From: Juglans regia
Lineage: Eukaryota > Streptophyta > Magnoliopsida > Fagales > Juglandaceae
DNA: 64,000 bases
Assembly (NCBI RefSeq): GCF_001411555.2
Contig: NC_049905.1
Span: 17,908,097 to 17,972,096, forward strand
Direction of reading: 5' to 3'
Shown here: positions 11,650-22,480 of the stretch, in pieces
Layout of the letters: the number at the start of each line of letters is the position of its first letter
Numbering within the stretch: the stretch's first letter is position 1
The notes under the pieces: model-generated
Databases searched by the model: none
Told to the model about the DNA's origin: nothing
The model's input: only the letters and a program-made list of their open reading frames with translations
Program-made: the position numbers and the translations under genes

Positions 11650-12059
11650 ACTACGTTCCCCACTCATTTTTTGTCTTTGATGGTGAAGTCAAATTCCTGC
11701 AAAAGTAAAATCTACCGTATTAGTCGCGCCTTAACATCCTTATTTGTAAGAAGGTATTTAAGAGCTGCATGATCTGTGAAAATAATAATAAGAGAACCAA
11801 TCAAGTAAGCACGAAACTTATCCAAAGCAAACACTACAGCTAGCAACTCTTTTTCAGTGGTTGAGTAATTCATCTGAGCACTATTTAGAGTTCTACTAGT
11901 ATAGTAAATGACAAAAGGCTTCCCCTCCATTCGTTGTCCAAGAACAACACCTACATCAAAGTCACTAGCATCACACATGATCTCAAAAGGTATTATCCAA
12001 TCAGGTGGCTGCATTATAGGTGTTGAGGTAACCATGTCAATTAGCATTTTAAAAGCCTA
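11650..12059 (-). pseudogene. Gypsy RNase H
   Basis: The 12047-11712 frame has MQPPDWIIPFEIMCDASDFD, VLGQRMEGKPFVIYYTSRTL, STTEKELLAVVFALDKFRAY and FTDHAALKYLL, all RNase H signatures of Gypsy pol. It ends in a stop just before the linker that leads to DHLSRL. Confidence 0.9.
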
Positions 12060-13121
12060 TTGACAAGTTTGTGTCCATTCAAATGGGGCATCTTTAGTTA
12101 GGAGGTCACATATTGGTCTAGATATGGTGGAAAAATTCAGTATAAACCTCCTATAAAAGCCCGCATGGCCAATAAAGGACCTCACATCCTTTACTGTCCT
12201 ACATGTAGGCAACTTAGAAATTAATTCAATTTTAGATTGATCAACCTCTATCCCCTAGAAGAAATAATATGCCCTCAGACAATACCTGAAGATACCATAA
12301 AGTGGCATTTTTTCCAACTCAAACCCAATTCCTTCTCCTCACAACAAGTCAACACTCTCCCCAAATTCAATAAGCATGCATCAAAAGAAGATAAAAAAGC
12401 AATCAAGTCATCCATAAAAACTTCCATGCAATTTTCAACCATGTCACTAAAAATGCTCTTCATGCAACGTTGAAAAGTAGCAGTTGCATTACACAATCCA
12501 AATGACATTCTACGAAAAGCATAAGTACCAAAAAGATAAGTGAAAGTGGTTTTAGCCTTGTCTTCTAATACAATTTCAATTTGATAATAACCATCCAAGA
12601 AACAATAGAAAGGATGACCGACCACACGCTCAAGAATTTGATCAATAAAAGGGAGAGGAAAATGGTCTTTCCGGGTGGCAACATTCAATTTTCTGTAATC
12701 AATGCACATTCGCCACATAGTCACAAGTTTTGTAGGGACTATCTCTTCCAGGTCATTCTTCACCACAATAACACCTTACTTTTTAGGAACAACCTGTGTA
12801 GGACTTATCCATTTACTATCAATAATAAGATATATGATTCCTGCATCTAATAGTTTCAACACTTCATTCTTCACCACTTCTTTTATAGTGGGATTAAGCC
12901 TACGATGGGGGTCTCTATGAGGACTAGTTCCTTCCTCCAAATTAATTTTATGAGAACAGACCAGAGGACTAACACCTTTTATATCAACAATGCTCTAACC
13001 TAAGGCTGACTTATGCTCACTTAGGGTCCGAATTAATTTCTCACCTTGAGACTCAGACAATTAAGATGAGATAATAACAGAAAAAGTATCACCTGGACCA
13101 AGGAAAACATGCTTTAAACCC
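12060..13121 (-). pseudogene. Gypsy reverse transcriptase
   Basis: The frame carries LNPTIKEVVKNEVLKLLDAG and WISPTQVVPKK (about 12905-12780), MWRMCIDYRKLN, PFIDQILERVVGHPFYCFLDG and FGLCNATATFQRCM, with the catalytic FMDD near 12407-12420. The 12766-12275 frame is intact for 163 residues. Stops flank it on both sides. Confidence 0.9.
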
Positions 13122-14027
13122 TTAGGCAGATGCTTCATTCAACTTTGGGTACTCCCACACTTGAAGGAATTTATTTTTCACTTTTCTCAGCAACTTCTCA
13201 AACTTCAGTTGCCATGCCCGAGTGCCATAATCTTGAGTTCTATAAAAAATAGCACAAATATCAACTACATCAGATGGATCACTAATAGAATCAAATTCAA
13301 AATTAACAAGAAAATACTCAAGGGGATCAAAATCATGAGCTATAGAAACTCCCCTATCCATGAGTGAGTCAATCATGTATGTTTGGTGGCTCTCTTCATC
13401 ATCTTCTGGTTGTTTTGCAATATGAAGAATATTCACCTCGAGAGTCATGTTTCCAAGAAACAGCTTCATGAGCTCATTCCTGCAATTAATATGAGCATTA
13501 GCAGTGGCAAGAAAATGCCTACCTAAAATCAAAAGAATTTTAGAAGTAGTATTAACAACAGAGCTAGTATTAAGGATTAGGAAATCAATAGGATAATAAA
13601 ATTTATCAATTTGAATTAGAACATCCTTTACCACACCCTAGGGTATTTTGATTGAATGGTCAGCCAATTGCAATACCACAGTGATTGGTTTGATTTCTCC
13701 CAACCCTAACAGTAAATAAATAGAATATGACATTAGATTCACGCTAGTTCCTAAATCTAGTAAAACTTGCCCAAACTCATGATTTCCAATGCTGCATGCA
13801 ATATTTGGACAACCAGGATCTTTGTACGTGGGAGGAATTTGCTGCTCAATTAGAGCACTAATTTGCTCTGTTAGGAATATTATCTTCTTCACATGGTGCT
13901 TCATCTTAACTGTAAACAAATCTTTAAGAAGTTTTGCATAAGTAGGAACTTGTTTAATCACATACAAAAGAGGAAGATTGATTTTTACCTGCCTTCGATT
14001 CTCTAGGATTTCATTGTTAGGATCCAA
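13122..14027 (-). pseudogene. Gypsy aspartic protease region
   Basis: The 14027-13638 frame contains INLPLLYVIKQVPTYAKLLK and the protease site LLDLGTSVNLMSYSIY, where DLGTS replaces the more usual DLGAS/DSGAS. A TAG at 13635-13637 separates it from 13634-13122, which carries GRHFLATANAHINCRN and LFLGNMTLEVN. This arrangement is typical of Athila-like pol N-termini. Confidence 0.85.
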
Positions 14028-14353
14028 AGTTCGCTTGCTTGATTTTAAAACTTAAGAGAATGGTACCTTAACGTGACTCTTTGTCACCTCAGGTTCCTTG
14101 GGCAACTCGACATCACTACTATCTTGATCCTTTTCCACATCCTCTGATTTGTGCGTTGCTGGGATATGTAATGACATACCACTTTGTGTCACAATGACAT
14201 TCACATCCTTCAAATTCTCTTGCGCCATGTGTTGACCATGGGGTGCGATCTGAGCTTGAGAAGAAAACTTACCTCACTCATTCACACTCAAGGATCTCAT
14301 CAATTTAGACATTTGGTTCTTTATCTCTTTGTTTTCTTCAACAACCTGTGTAT

Positions 14354-15625
14354 TCAAGTATTCAAAGATTCAAACTTTTGATTAGTCTTACCCTGTGCCT
14401 TAATAAAAGCATGCAAAGTGTTTTCTAATGGACTCCTAGAAGATGAAGGTGCATGATATGGTGCAGGATATAATCTAGGGAGTTGTGCAGGCAGTTGGTT
14501 TTTAGACTTCCAGCTAAAATTGGGGCGATTGCTCCACCCCGGATTATAGGTATCAGAGAAATGTGTAAAAGGCTTCTTGTATTTACCTAAGGCATTACAG
14601 TGTTCCTCATACATCCCTCTCATCTTAACAAATGTGGGACACTCTTGGGTGAGGTGATCTATCTAGCCACACAAAAAATATGGTTCAAAAGACTCTGCAT
14701 GTTTAGCCACGTGTGTTCGCTTTAAGTCTTTAGTCTTTAACACATCTAACTCCCTAGTGAGCATCTCAACCTTAGCCTTTAGGTTATCCTCTTCCTTGAG
14801 ATGGTAAATTCTACCACCATTTGGATTTCCTGCAGGTCGTAACCTATTTGTGCTCTCAGTATCACTACGTCCAGTCCAAGTGTGAGCTTTTTCAGCAAGC
14901 TCATTGAGATATTCTATGGTCTCATCTGGATCTTTCTGTAAGAACTCACCATTACACATCAACTCCAAAAATTGGAGCTCTCTAGGAGTAATTCTCTCAT
15001 AAAAATAGTTTATTAAGCGCCAATTCTCATACTCATGGTGAGGACACATACTCAACAACTCCTTAAATCTCTCCCAAGACTGATACAAAGTCTCACTATC
15101 CTTTTGTGCAAAGGTGGAGATTTGCCTTTTTAAAGTGTTGATCTTATGTTCAGGAAAATATTTATTAAAGAAGATATGAGTCATCTCATTCCATGACCCA
15201 ATAGATTGTGGTCTCAGAAAGTATAACCAACTCTTAGCTCTATCCTTCAAATAGAAAGAAAAGAACTTAAGTCTCACAACGTGATCAGTTACATTTTGAC
15301 TATGAATAGTCGCAACTACATCCTCAAACTCCCTAATGTTTATATATGGATTTTCATTTTCCAAGCAATGAAAAGTAGGGAATAACTGTATCATCTCTGT
15401 TTTAAAATCTAGTTTGCGAGTATTAGCTGGAAACCTGATGAATGATGGTGTGGCTGTGAGTGTAGGGTGGAGGTAATCCTGAAGAGTTCTAGTGGGTTGA
15501 TCTTCGTGTTCACTCATTTTTTCAAGACTAGATGGATTGTCAAATAAAAGATTTAAAAAATTTGATTCTGACTCTCGCATAGGCCTACAAGCAAATCTAC
15601 CCAAGACGTCTCTATATCTGTGCAT
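14354..15625 (-). pseudogene. Gypsy gag polyprotein
   Basis: A 320-residue frame (15625-14663) has the retrotransposon gag core: LKFFSFYLKDRAKSWLYFL, then MTHIFFNKYFPEHKINTLK and SWERFKELLSMCPHH. An in-frame TAG at about 14660 interrupts it inside the Cys-rich part (YFLCG, stop, IDHLTQECPTF). The frame then continues as 14623-14354 with NPGWSNRPNFSWK. Family role: nucleocapsid. A single nonsense change plus downstream decay disable it. Confidence 0.88.
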
Positions 15626-15780
15626 GCAAGGTAAAAAAAAAAAAATGCAACACTAAATAAAAACTAGTAAAAGAAAATTAAAATAAAATAAAGATGCAAC
15701 AAGCTAAATGAGGGAACGAAGTTACCGCCTTTACAAACTGCTGAACATAAAAAGTATCTAGCAATTCTTCTACTGTCTCC

Positions 15781-15795
15781 TCAGCAATGGTGCCA
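15781..15795 (-). promoter_or_regulatory. primer-binding site of the Gypsy element
   Basis: Read on the minus strand, TGGCACCATTGCTGA lies a few bases inside the LTR. It resembles the TGGCGCCGTTGCC-type PBS (tRNA-Asp class) known from Athila elements. Confidence 0.6.
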
Positions 15796-15800
15796 AAATT

Positions 15801-17183
15801 TGATTACGCCCAAAGAATAACGCGGTAGTTGTAGCACAGCATTGGGATGTCGATTCTACAGAGAGACAAATTAAAAGAATAGCAGAAGGAATAAAGAAAC
15901 TAAAGAAAAATATTAAATAATTAATGGAGAACAAAAATTAATTTTAAACGCAAATTAAAGTGAAGCAAAGTGACTAATGAAAAAAATACTCAAATTTGAT
16001 GAACAGTAAAGCGTAGGGAATCACTTGCACAAATCCGGTATTTTAATAATTCTTAATTTATTGAATAACTCAATTGGGAACTCAATTATCAAAATTTTCA
16101 ACCAGAAGGTATACATTTATAAACCAGAATTAAATCAAATGTAACCATTTTAAAAATCATTCACTACTATTAAAATACGTGAATTATTATCACTATTGAG
16201 AAAAACCAACGACGACAATATACTCAGGGAACGATATTGCAGTAAAGAATTAAATCAATATAGATAAATAATTGATCCAAACATAATCAAAGAGCTAATC
16301 CATTCAATAGAAAAAACATGTCTGAATCCATAAACAGAATAAATTTTATGATTATTCGGAGAAGAAAATATCAACAATGAATTAAAAATGATAAAATAAA
16401 AGAATTTTAATAATTAAAAATCAAATACATAAATTAAAAATATCATCTAATGTGCAAGTTCATCCATATCCCTATTTGAGAATTTAGTTACCCATAAATA
16501 TAATGGATAACAAAAATCTCAAGAGAAAAATAAAGCAAACAATGACCATGGAAATTAGTTCGTCTCTTCGTTCTTCAGTACTGAGCCGTCTCCTCCCACC
16601 AAAAAAACCCTCAATTTTGTAGTAATGATATGCTTAAATATGGTAGGAAAGAAATCCTAATGTTTTCATGATTCCTGCATAAAAATTACCTACATTTTGA
16701 ACTTATCTTGGCAGCCATGTACGCATTTCAAGAGTTAGAATTTAGAAATTCTTATTAGTGAAAACTTTGTAGCCCTTTAAGATAGATTTTCAACTCATCA
16801 AGAATCGTGTCAATCCGATATGTGAGTGGAAAGTTACGATCAAAATACTGAAGTATATCCAGGTTGTCTCCTAGCGCGTTTTGGACTCTGATCCGAATTA
16901 CTCTCAAACTCCATCATTATCCTTATTTGCAGAGTCCTACACTACTTGAAAATTCTTAGGTTGTTCCAACTTCTTGCCCACTTGAAAGTCTTCATTTGAA
17001 TTTGACTGGACTTTAACTTGCTCTTTTAAAAATCCTGAAATTAAATATAAAAATCTGTGTATGAGTATCCCAAAGTAAATAGAAACTCAATTCAAGAATA
17101 CCCATTAATTCTTATGATTTATATTCATATTTTAGTATTTTAGTCCACTAATAGGGTATTTAGAATGCACTTTCGTACACTCA
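15801..17183 (-). repeat. full-length 5' LTR of the Gypsy element (1,383 bp)
   Basis: It starts TGATTACGCCC and ends CACTCA, giving TG...CA ends. The start adjoins the PBS and the end matches the end of the truncated copy at 8959. No coding frame is present. The interior is AT-rich with CTACAGAGAG near the start. Confidence 0.82.
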
Positions 17184-17303
17184 TTAAGTGTGAAAAATTT
17201 TGAATAGTTTGGAAGAATAAGCCAATTAGCGCAAATCCAACGGGTAACAATAAATAATAATAACATTCATAGTAAAGGAATTAATTGGGCTTGTTTGCTT
17301 TTA
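17184..17303. other. flank of the Gypsy element, duplicated on its other side
   Basis: Positions 17190-17242 (GAATAGTTTGGAAGAATAAG, CCAATTAGCGCAAAT) match 8690-8740, left of the truncated LTR. This is too long to be a normal target duplication. Confidence 0.6.
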
Positions 17304-17524
17304 GGCCCTGTTTGGATAGTAAAATTTTTTTATCTCATCTCTTCTCAACTCATCTCATCATTATAACTTTATCAAATTTTCACATAAAATATAATAAACA
17401 ATTCAACCTTTACAAATCTCAAAACCAAAATAATAGTAAAAATTAATATTCTAACAATATTTTATTCAACTTTCAACTTTTATCTTAAATCATCTCATCT
17501 TATCTCACTATCCAAACAGGGCCC
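17304..17524. mobile_element. Tourist-like MITE, full length
   Basis: It has terminal inverted repeats GGCCCTGTTTGGATAGT and ACTATCCAAACAGGGCC, about 220 bp in all. TTA lies directly left, and TTA is found one base beyond the right end, compatible with the 3-bp TTA/TAA target of PIF/Harbinger elements. This is the best-preserved member of the family, which recurs at 1618-1770/8148-8176, 25437-25655, 36140-36315, 39501-39692 and 62036-62268. Confidence 0.75.
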
Positions 17525-17534
17525 TTACACATGT

Positions 17535-17537
<3 letters not shown>

Positions 17538-17572
<35 letters not shown>
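17538..17572. repeat. (TA)n microsatellite
   Basis: An uninterrupted AT dinucleotide run of about 35 bp. Confidence 0.9.
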
Positions 17573-17574
<2 letters not shown>

Positions 17575-17702
17575 CACCCCACACCTTATGAAGAAAAAAA
17601 CTGTCAGGTGTAGAGTGTGGGGACGAATAGTGCATGATGTATAATAAACACATTCCCAGCTAGTTGGAAATCCTTGCATCTTATCGATCTAAAAAAAAAA
17701 TA

Positions 17703-17860
17703 GAAAAGCCCCCCAGCCGGATGGGTTTAAAACTCATTTTCATACCGACTAATGAAATCGCAACATGTAGGCGCTCTAGGAGAAAAGAAACTACACCTAG
17801 CAGTACCCAATCCCCAACTCATCTCCCAATCTCTCTCCCTCCCTTTGAAACTCTCTCTCT
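17703..17860 (+). repeat. left inverted arm of the foldback element
   Basis: It pairs with about 18505-18654 in reverse complement. The match fades into CT-rich low complexity after about 17850. Confidence 0.8.
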
Positions 17861-18081
17861 CCCCCATCTCTGCACTCTCACGTTGTTCTTAGAGAAAAAA
17901 CCCCTCCCTCCCTCCAAATCTGTCTCTCTCTGTTTAAGCATAAGCTTGAAAAGAATCTCGCAAGTTATTGTTTCAATGTTTAATTCAGGAAAACAAAAAA
18001 AAAACAAAAAACAAAAGGAAATAGATCCAAGAAATTCAAATTAACCAAAAGTACTAGGAATAAAGGCTCTTTTACATGGAA

Positions 18082-18334
18082 TCATTGTGCTTTTGTCATG
18101 ATATATTTGACCAAGTCCAGAATACGAAAGTAATCGTAGAAGAGGGCAGATTCTTTACCCTCGAGTTCATCTCAATGATGCTGGTTGCTACCAGCAAGAT
18201 TTTTACATGGGCTGCCACCAACTACTAGATCAAATCCACGAAATGAGCTCATCATCTGCTCCAACCGGTCACATTTAACTGTTGCATGTCTACAAGGTCA
18301 ATCAAATTCCTCTCTGGTTTGTTTGCTCCCACCA
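18082..18334 (-). pseudogene. DRM-type de novo cytosine methyltransferase, C-terminal fragment
   Basis: Minus-strand translation gives WWEQTNQRG, then LIDLVDMQQLN, DRLEQMMSSFRGFDLVV, GGSPCKNLAGSN, and LEGKESALFYDYFRILDLV, ending MTKAQ-stop at 18084-18082. These are conserved features of plant domains-rearranged methyltransferases, whose rearranged domain ends with motif IV (catalytic Pro-Cys) and motif V. The catalytic PC dipeptide is kept. Two single-base frameshifts (after QRG and after QQLN) and a TGA where family members have Arg (HHRD to HH-stop-D, a CGA to TGA change) kill it. It lies inside the foldback element, away from the rest of the gene, so it looks captured. Confidence 0.85.
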
Positions 18335-18504
18335 ACACTTAACGATATTTTTATTTACTTATGAAATCTCAACAGACACAACATTCTTTAGACGATTGCT
18401 TCTGTCAAGGATGAGTGCTTCCATCATGGACGAGTTCTTTCGTCAAGGGAGAGAATGGGTTGGTGCAGGTTTGGTGCAATGAGAGAACGGAAGGAAGGAA
18501 GAGA

Positions 18505-18654
18505 GAGAGGGTTGCGTGTCGAGAAAGGAAGGGAGATGAGTTGGGGATCGGGTGTTGTCAGGTGCAGTTTCTTTTCTCCTAGAGCACCTACGTGTCGCGA
18601 TTTCATTGGCCGGTGTGAAAATGAGTTTTAAACCCATCCGATTGTGAGCTTTTC
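18505..18654 (-). repeat. right inverted arm of the foldback element
   Basis: Its reverse complement contains GAGAAAAGCTCAC, GGATGGGTTTAAAACTCATT and GCTCTAGGAGAAAAGAAACT in the order of the left arm. The inner end is a (CTTC)n/(CT)n-rich tract. Confidence 0.8.
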
Positions 18655-18880
18655 TCCTAAAAAAATTAATCTGCTACAATCACAAAAGATCCAAAACCAT
18701 GCCAAGCCAACAAAATATATATTTATTTCTTTCATCTTATGGCCCGGCTTATTACATTGTCCATCGATCTCTTTGAAATGTGCTGTCTTAATTTCATGAT
18801 TTGGGACTTGTCAGTGGGTTTTTTTTTTTATAAATGGAAGGAGTTTCTGGAGGTGGATTATTTTTCCTCCCAGGTGGGCT
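18655..18880. other. AT-rich spacer
   Basis: No gene or structured repeat is seen. Confidence 0.5.
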
Positions 18881-19310
18881 TCAGGGAGTATACGGTTTAC
18901 CAAATTTTTTTTCTTTGCCACATGCTACTATAGTTTTTATGAGGGATGAAAAAATAACATAGTCCTCGGACTGCTCATCGAGCATTCTACTGATTCCCAA
19001 ACCCATCATAAAATCCATATTCAAGTAGTCATGCGCTATTAGGCGGCAAGACTCCTCCCCCTCATCCTCCTCCATGATCCCATGATTCTAGCGGAAGGTG
19101 GTGTTGTTGTTGTTGTTCTTCATTAATGTAGGAGTTGGAGCCGAAGCAGGAGGCAGAGCCATGATCAGCAGCATTTTACTAGTAGGAAGGCAAGTAGTGA
19201 GGTAATCTTGATCTTTACACTAACTTGATCCATGCTTGTTTTCTTTTTCTGCTTTCTATTAGATTGATCAGGGTTTGCAGGAGGAGTAGTAGTACTATTT
19301 ATAGTGGGGG
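18881..19310 (-). pseudogene. possible small-protein gene relic with promoter-like TATA box
   Basis: On the minus strand a good TATA box (CTATAAATAG, about 19293-19302) precedes ATGs at about 19234 and 19163. A 64-residue frame (19075-18881) begins MEEDEGEESCRLIAHDYLNM and ends GKPYTP-stop. A frame upstream (MALPPASAPTPTLMKNNNNN) is separated from it by a stop. The acidic start and DFMM..ISRML faintly recall RALF-type propeptides, but the diagnostic YISY and Cys pattern is not visible, so no family is assigned. A compact promoter with a broken frame suggests a dead or misread small gene. Confidence 0.25.
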
Positions 19311-20339
19311 GAGAGTGGTGGTTGCAGGAGCAGGATGTGCACATGATATTCCACTTCTTTTTTGATACATTGGGTTGGCTTATGATATTCCACTTCTAAA
19401 AGTACTAGTCTAGGTAGTCACCCGTGTCTTAGGATGAATGGACTTCACCAGTAGCCCTCAAGTTTTGTGCACGCTAGCTGGCTTGCCCAAAGATAAGGAT
19501 GAGACCAAAATTTTGAAATCCGTTCCAGTGACTATTCCGGTTTAGTCACTAGAATGAAATATTTCGATACTGATACATTTTAGTGTACTATTTCAGGATA
19601 GATATTAAATGAATAAATTATATATAGATAGATTATATTCTAAAATAATATTAATACATATCTTAAAAACATAAGCAATAATATTTTTTAACAAAAAATT
19701 TAAAAACACATACGAAAAACACATATTTATTGATATATTTATTTTATTTTTAAAATCATAATACGTAAACACATTGTAAATTGAACTTTTGTAACTTTTG
19801 TCCCAATTTTGACAGGTTTGCCAAGTTACTAGACGTAGGGGTGGGCAAACATTCCGCCCTCCATCAGACTTCTGACAAGGCTCCGACTCCGATGGAGTCG
19901 GAGTTTGCAAAATTTGGAGTCGGAGTAAGAGTCTCTAACTCTTGTAGTCAGAGTCAGAGTCAGAGCCCTTCAGATTCCGAACTCTAACTTTTTTAAAAAA
20001 AAAAAAAAAAAGATATGATCAAAACGACGTCGTTCCACTTCAAAAGGAACGACGTCGTTTCACATGGCCTGCCTCGTTTTGTCTTGATGAGGTAGGGTGG
20101 AACGACGTCATTTCGTGAAGGGGACCCCCTTATTTCCCCCCTCACTTTCAGTTTCGCATACGGCACAATAGAGTCCTCACTTTCGCATGAGAAAGTTGAG
20201 CTCCGAACGTCGTTTGCCATCACCTAAGGTCGCCGTCTACGACTCTACCGTCACCGGAATAATTGTAAGAATGATTTTTAACTTCTTCCTCCAATAGATT
20301 TTTTGTTCCTCCGTGTAATTGTAAAATGTGACTCCCTTT
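19311..20339. other. intergenic DNA with hAT-like repeat and GACGTC hairpin
   Basis: No gene is seen. Positions 19835-19985 start TAGGGGTGGGCAAA, a hAT-like terminus, and are full of GACTCCGA/GGAGTCGGAG and CAGAGT repeats. Positions 19485-19620 look like a relic of a repeat related to the CGAAACGGTAC family at 56613. A GACGTC hairpin is listed separately. Confidence 0.45.
20022..20060. repeat. perfect 15-bp inverted repeat with two GACGTC cores
   Basis: AAACGACGTCGTTCC (20022-20036), a 9-nt loop, then GGAACGACGTCGTTT (20046-20060). Each arm itself holds the palindrome AACGACGTCGTT, which includes the bZIP-type core ACGT. A related AACGACGTCATTTCG follows at about 20101-20115. Confidence 0.85.
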
Positions 20340-20445
20340 GTAAAATGCCAGAGACTGGTGAAGCTGAAAAAGAACCAGAGGTAGTGAGACCAGAGCTGAA
20401 GAAGCCTGTGAGTGCAGATGCTGAAACTAGTACGGGTACCAACCT

Positions 20446-21340
20446 GTGGTTCCCTATCCTCAGAGATTAGCAGCTGGCCAAAAGAACAAATACCACACTG
20501 AGATTCAGGAGATTTTCAAGCAAGTAAAAATTAATATTCCACTCTTAGATGCCATACAACAAGTGTCTTCATATGCAAAATTTTTGAAGGACTTGTGCAC
20601 ACTAAAGAGGAAGCTGAATGTAAAGAAGAAAACTTTCCTAACGGAGCAAGTCAATGCATTGATATTGAGCGAGACTCCTCAGAAGTTCGGAGATCCCGAC
20701 TCTCCCAACATTTCCATTATGATCGGTGAGTCATGCATTGGGAGAGCTTTACTTAATTTTGGAAGTAGTGTGAACTTGCTACCACTCTCAGTGTATGAGC
20801 AGTTGGGATTGGGTGAGCTGAAAAAGACTTTCATCATGCTACAGTTGGCTGACAGATCAGTTAAGGAGCCGAGGGGTATTGTTGAGGATGTGCTGGTCTA
20901 GGTGGACAAATTTTACTACCCAGTGGATTTTATAGTTCTTGATATGCAATAGTCAGCCTCCACTATTTACATTGCTCCTGTCATCCTTACAAGACCATTT
21001 CTAGCTACTTCAAATGCTTTGATTAATTGTAGAAGTGGACTTTTGAAGCTTACTTTTGGGAACATGGCACTTGAGTTGAACGTTTTCAATGCTTGCAAGA
21101 TGCCAGTACATTTTGATGACACAAGTGATTTGAATGCTGTGGAGAGTTTGACACCAACAGAATTTATTAGCTCAACTTTTCCTTTCACTGATAATGATTC
21201 TATTTTTCAGACATCTGAATTTTTACTTGATGAAAAAACTGACCATGTTGGTGAAAATGACTTTGAATTTTTGGACTATTTGGCAAATTCTTCTTTACCA
21301 CTTGAAGTACAATTTGCATGCGTAAGATGGAAACTCTAGT
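20446..21340 (+). pseudogene. Gypsy protease region
   Basis: The 20446-20901 frame has INIPLLDAIQQVSSYAKFLK and the protease site LLNFGSSVNLLPLSVYEQLG, where family members have D-L/F-G, so the catalytic Asp is replaced by Asn. A TAG at 20899-20901 follows. 21019-21339 continues with NCRSGLLKLTFGNMALELN. Loss of the catalytic aspartate means the protease would be dead even without the stops. Confidence 0.85.
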
Positions 21341-21599
21341 TTTAAACTCTACCACCCCCAGACATACTTAAATATTCAGAGGAAGAAGTTTCCCAGTTGG
21401 AACTGAAACTACTTCCTCAAGATTTAAAGTATGTTTTTCTTGGTCCTAAAGAAGACACTTTTTCTGTGGTGATTTCCTCAAAGTTAAATCAGAAGGATGA
21501 ACCCCAATTGATTGACGTCTTAAAGAAAGTATTGAGACGCAATTGGTTGGACAATAGCCAACATCAAAGGTATTGATGATGTTGTTTGTACCCACATAA

Positions 21600-22480
21600 T
21601 CCATCTTGAAGATGATGTTAGACCGGTTCGTGATGCTCAACGTAAGCTCAATCCTACCATGAAGGAAGTTGTTAAAGAGGAAGTGTTTAAGCTGCTCGCA
21701 GTGGGTATCATTTACCCCATCTCAGACAGTAAGTGGATAAGTCCAATTCAAGTGGTACAAAAAAAATCTGGTTTAACTATTGTCAAAAATGATAAAAATG
21801 ACTTGATTCCAACTAGAATGGTTACTGGTTGGAGAATGTGCATTGATTATAGAAAACATAATTCAGCCATTATGAATGATCATTTTCTTTTACCATTCTT
21901 GGATCAAATTTTAAAAAGAGTGGCTGGTAATGCATTTTATTGCTTCTTGGATGAATACTCTAGTTATTATCAAATTGTTGTAGCGCCTGAGGACCAGGAG
22001 AAAACCACTTTCACCTGTCCTTTTGGCACCTTTGCTTTTACCAGAATGCATTTTGGTTTGTGTAATGCTCCAGCTACTTTTCAGAGATGCATGATGAGTA
22101 TTTTTTCTGACATGATTGAGGATATTTGTGAAATATTTATGGATGACTTCTCTGTTTTTGGGAAATATTTTTATAGTTGTTTGCATAATGTGGCACGTAT
22201 TCTCCAGAGATGTAAGGAAAAAAATCTTTTACTTAATTGGGAGAAATGCCAATTTATGGTTACTCAGGGTATTGTCTTGGAACATATTTTTTCTTCTGAA
22301 GGTGTAAAGGTCGACCAGACAAAAATTGAATTAATATCTAAACTTCCTATCCCTATGATGGTTAAGGATATTCGTTCTTTTCTTGGTCATGATGGCTTTT
22401 ATAGGCGGTTTATTCAAGGGTTCAGTTCTATTGCAAAACCTTTGTGCACTTTTTTACAAAATGATATTGAATTTGTTTGA
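21600..22480 (+). pseudogene. Gypsy reverse transcriptase, 273-residue open frame
   Basis: From 21659 the frame is open through all RT blocks: WISPIQVVQKKSG, GWRMCIDYRKHN, PFLDQILKRVAGNAFYCFLD, FGLCNAPATFQRCM, catalytic FMDD at about 22137-22148, and LLLNWEKCQFMV. It stops at TGA 22478-22480 after QNDIEFV. It is the longest intact RT frame in the window, although the rest of the element is broken. Confidence 0.92.

Larger units (their letters stand above)
8767..17183 (-). mobile_element. Ty3/Gypsy element, Athila/Tat-like, with one truncated LTR
   Basis: On the minus strand the order is 5' LTR (17183-15801), PBS, gag, protease, RT, RNase H, integrase, a ~1.9-kb non-coding 3' region, then a polypurine tract and a shortened 3' LTR (8959-8767). 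RT precedes integrase, as in Gypsy. Gag and pol motifs (DHLSRL, protease DLGTSVNLM, FMDD) and the long non-coding 3' part fit the Athila/Tat branch. Internal stops and frameshifts throughout show it is dead. Confidence 0.9.
17703..18654. mobile_element. foldback/Pack-MULE-like element carrying a DRM methyltransferase fragment
   Basis: Two inverted arms of about 150 bp bracket a unique centre. The left arm begins GAAAAGCCCC and runs GGATGGGTTTAAAACTCATT, ATGAAATCGCAACATGTAGG, GCTCTAGGAGAAAAGAAACT, CAATCCCCAACTCATCTCCC. The right arm is the reverse complement with about 85% identity. The centre includes the C-terminal exon of a DRM-type DNA methyltransferase on the minus strand (18082-18334). 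Long terminal inverted repeats around a gene fragment are the hallmark of Pack-MULEs. I could not find a convincing 9-bp target duplication, so the superfamily is an inference. Confidence 0.7.
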
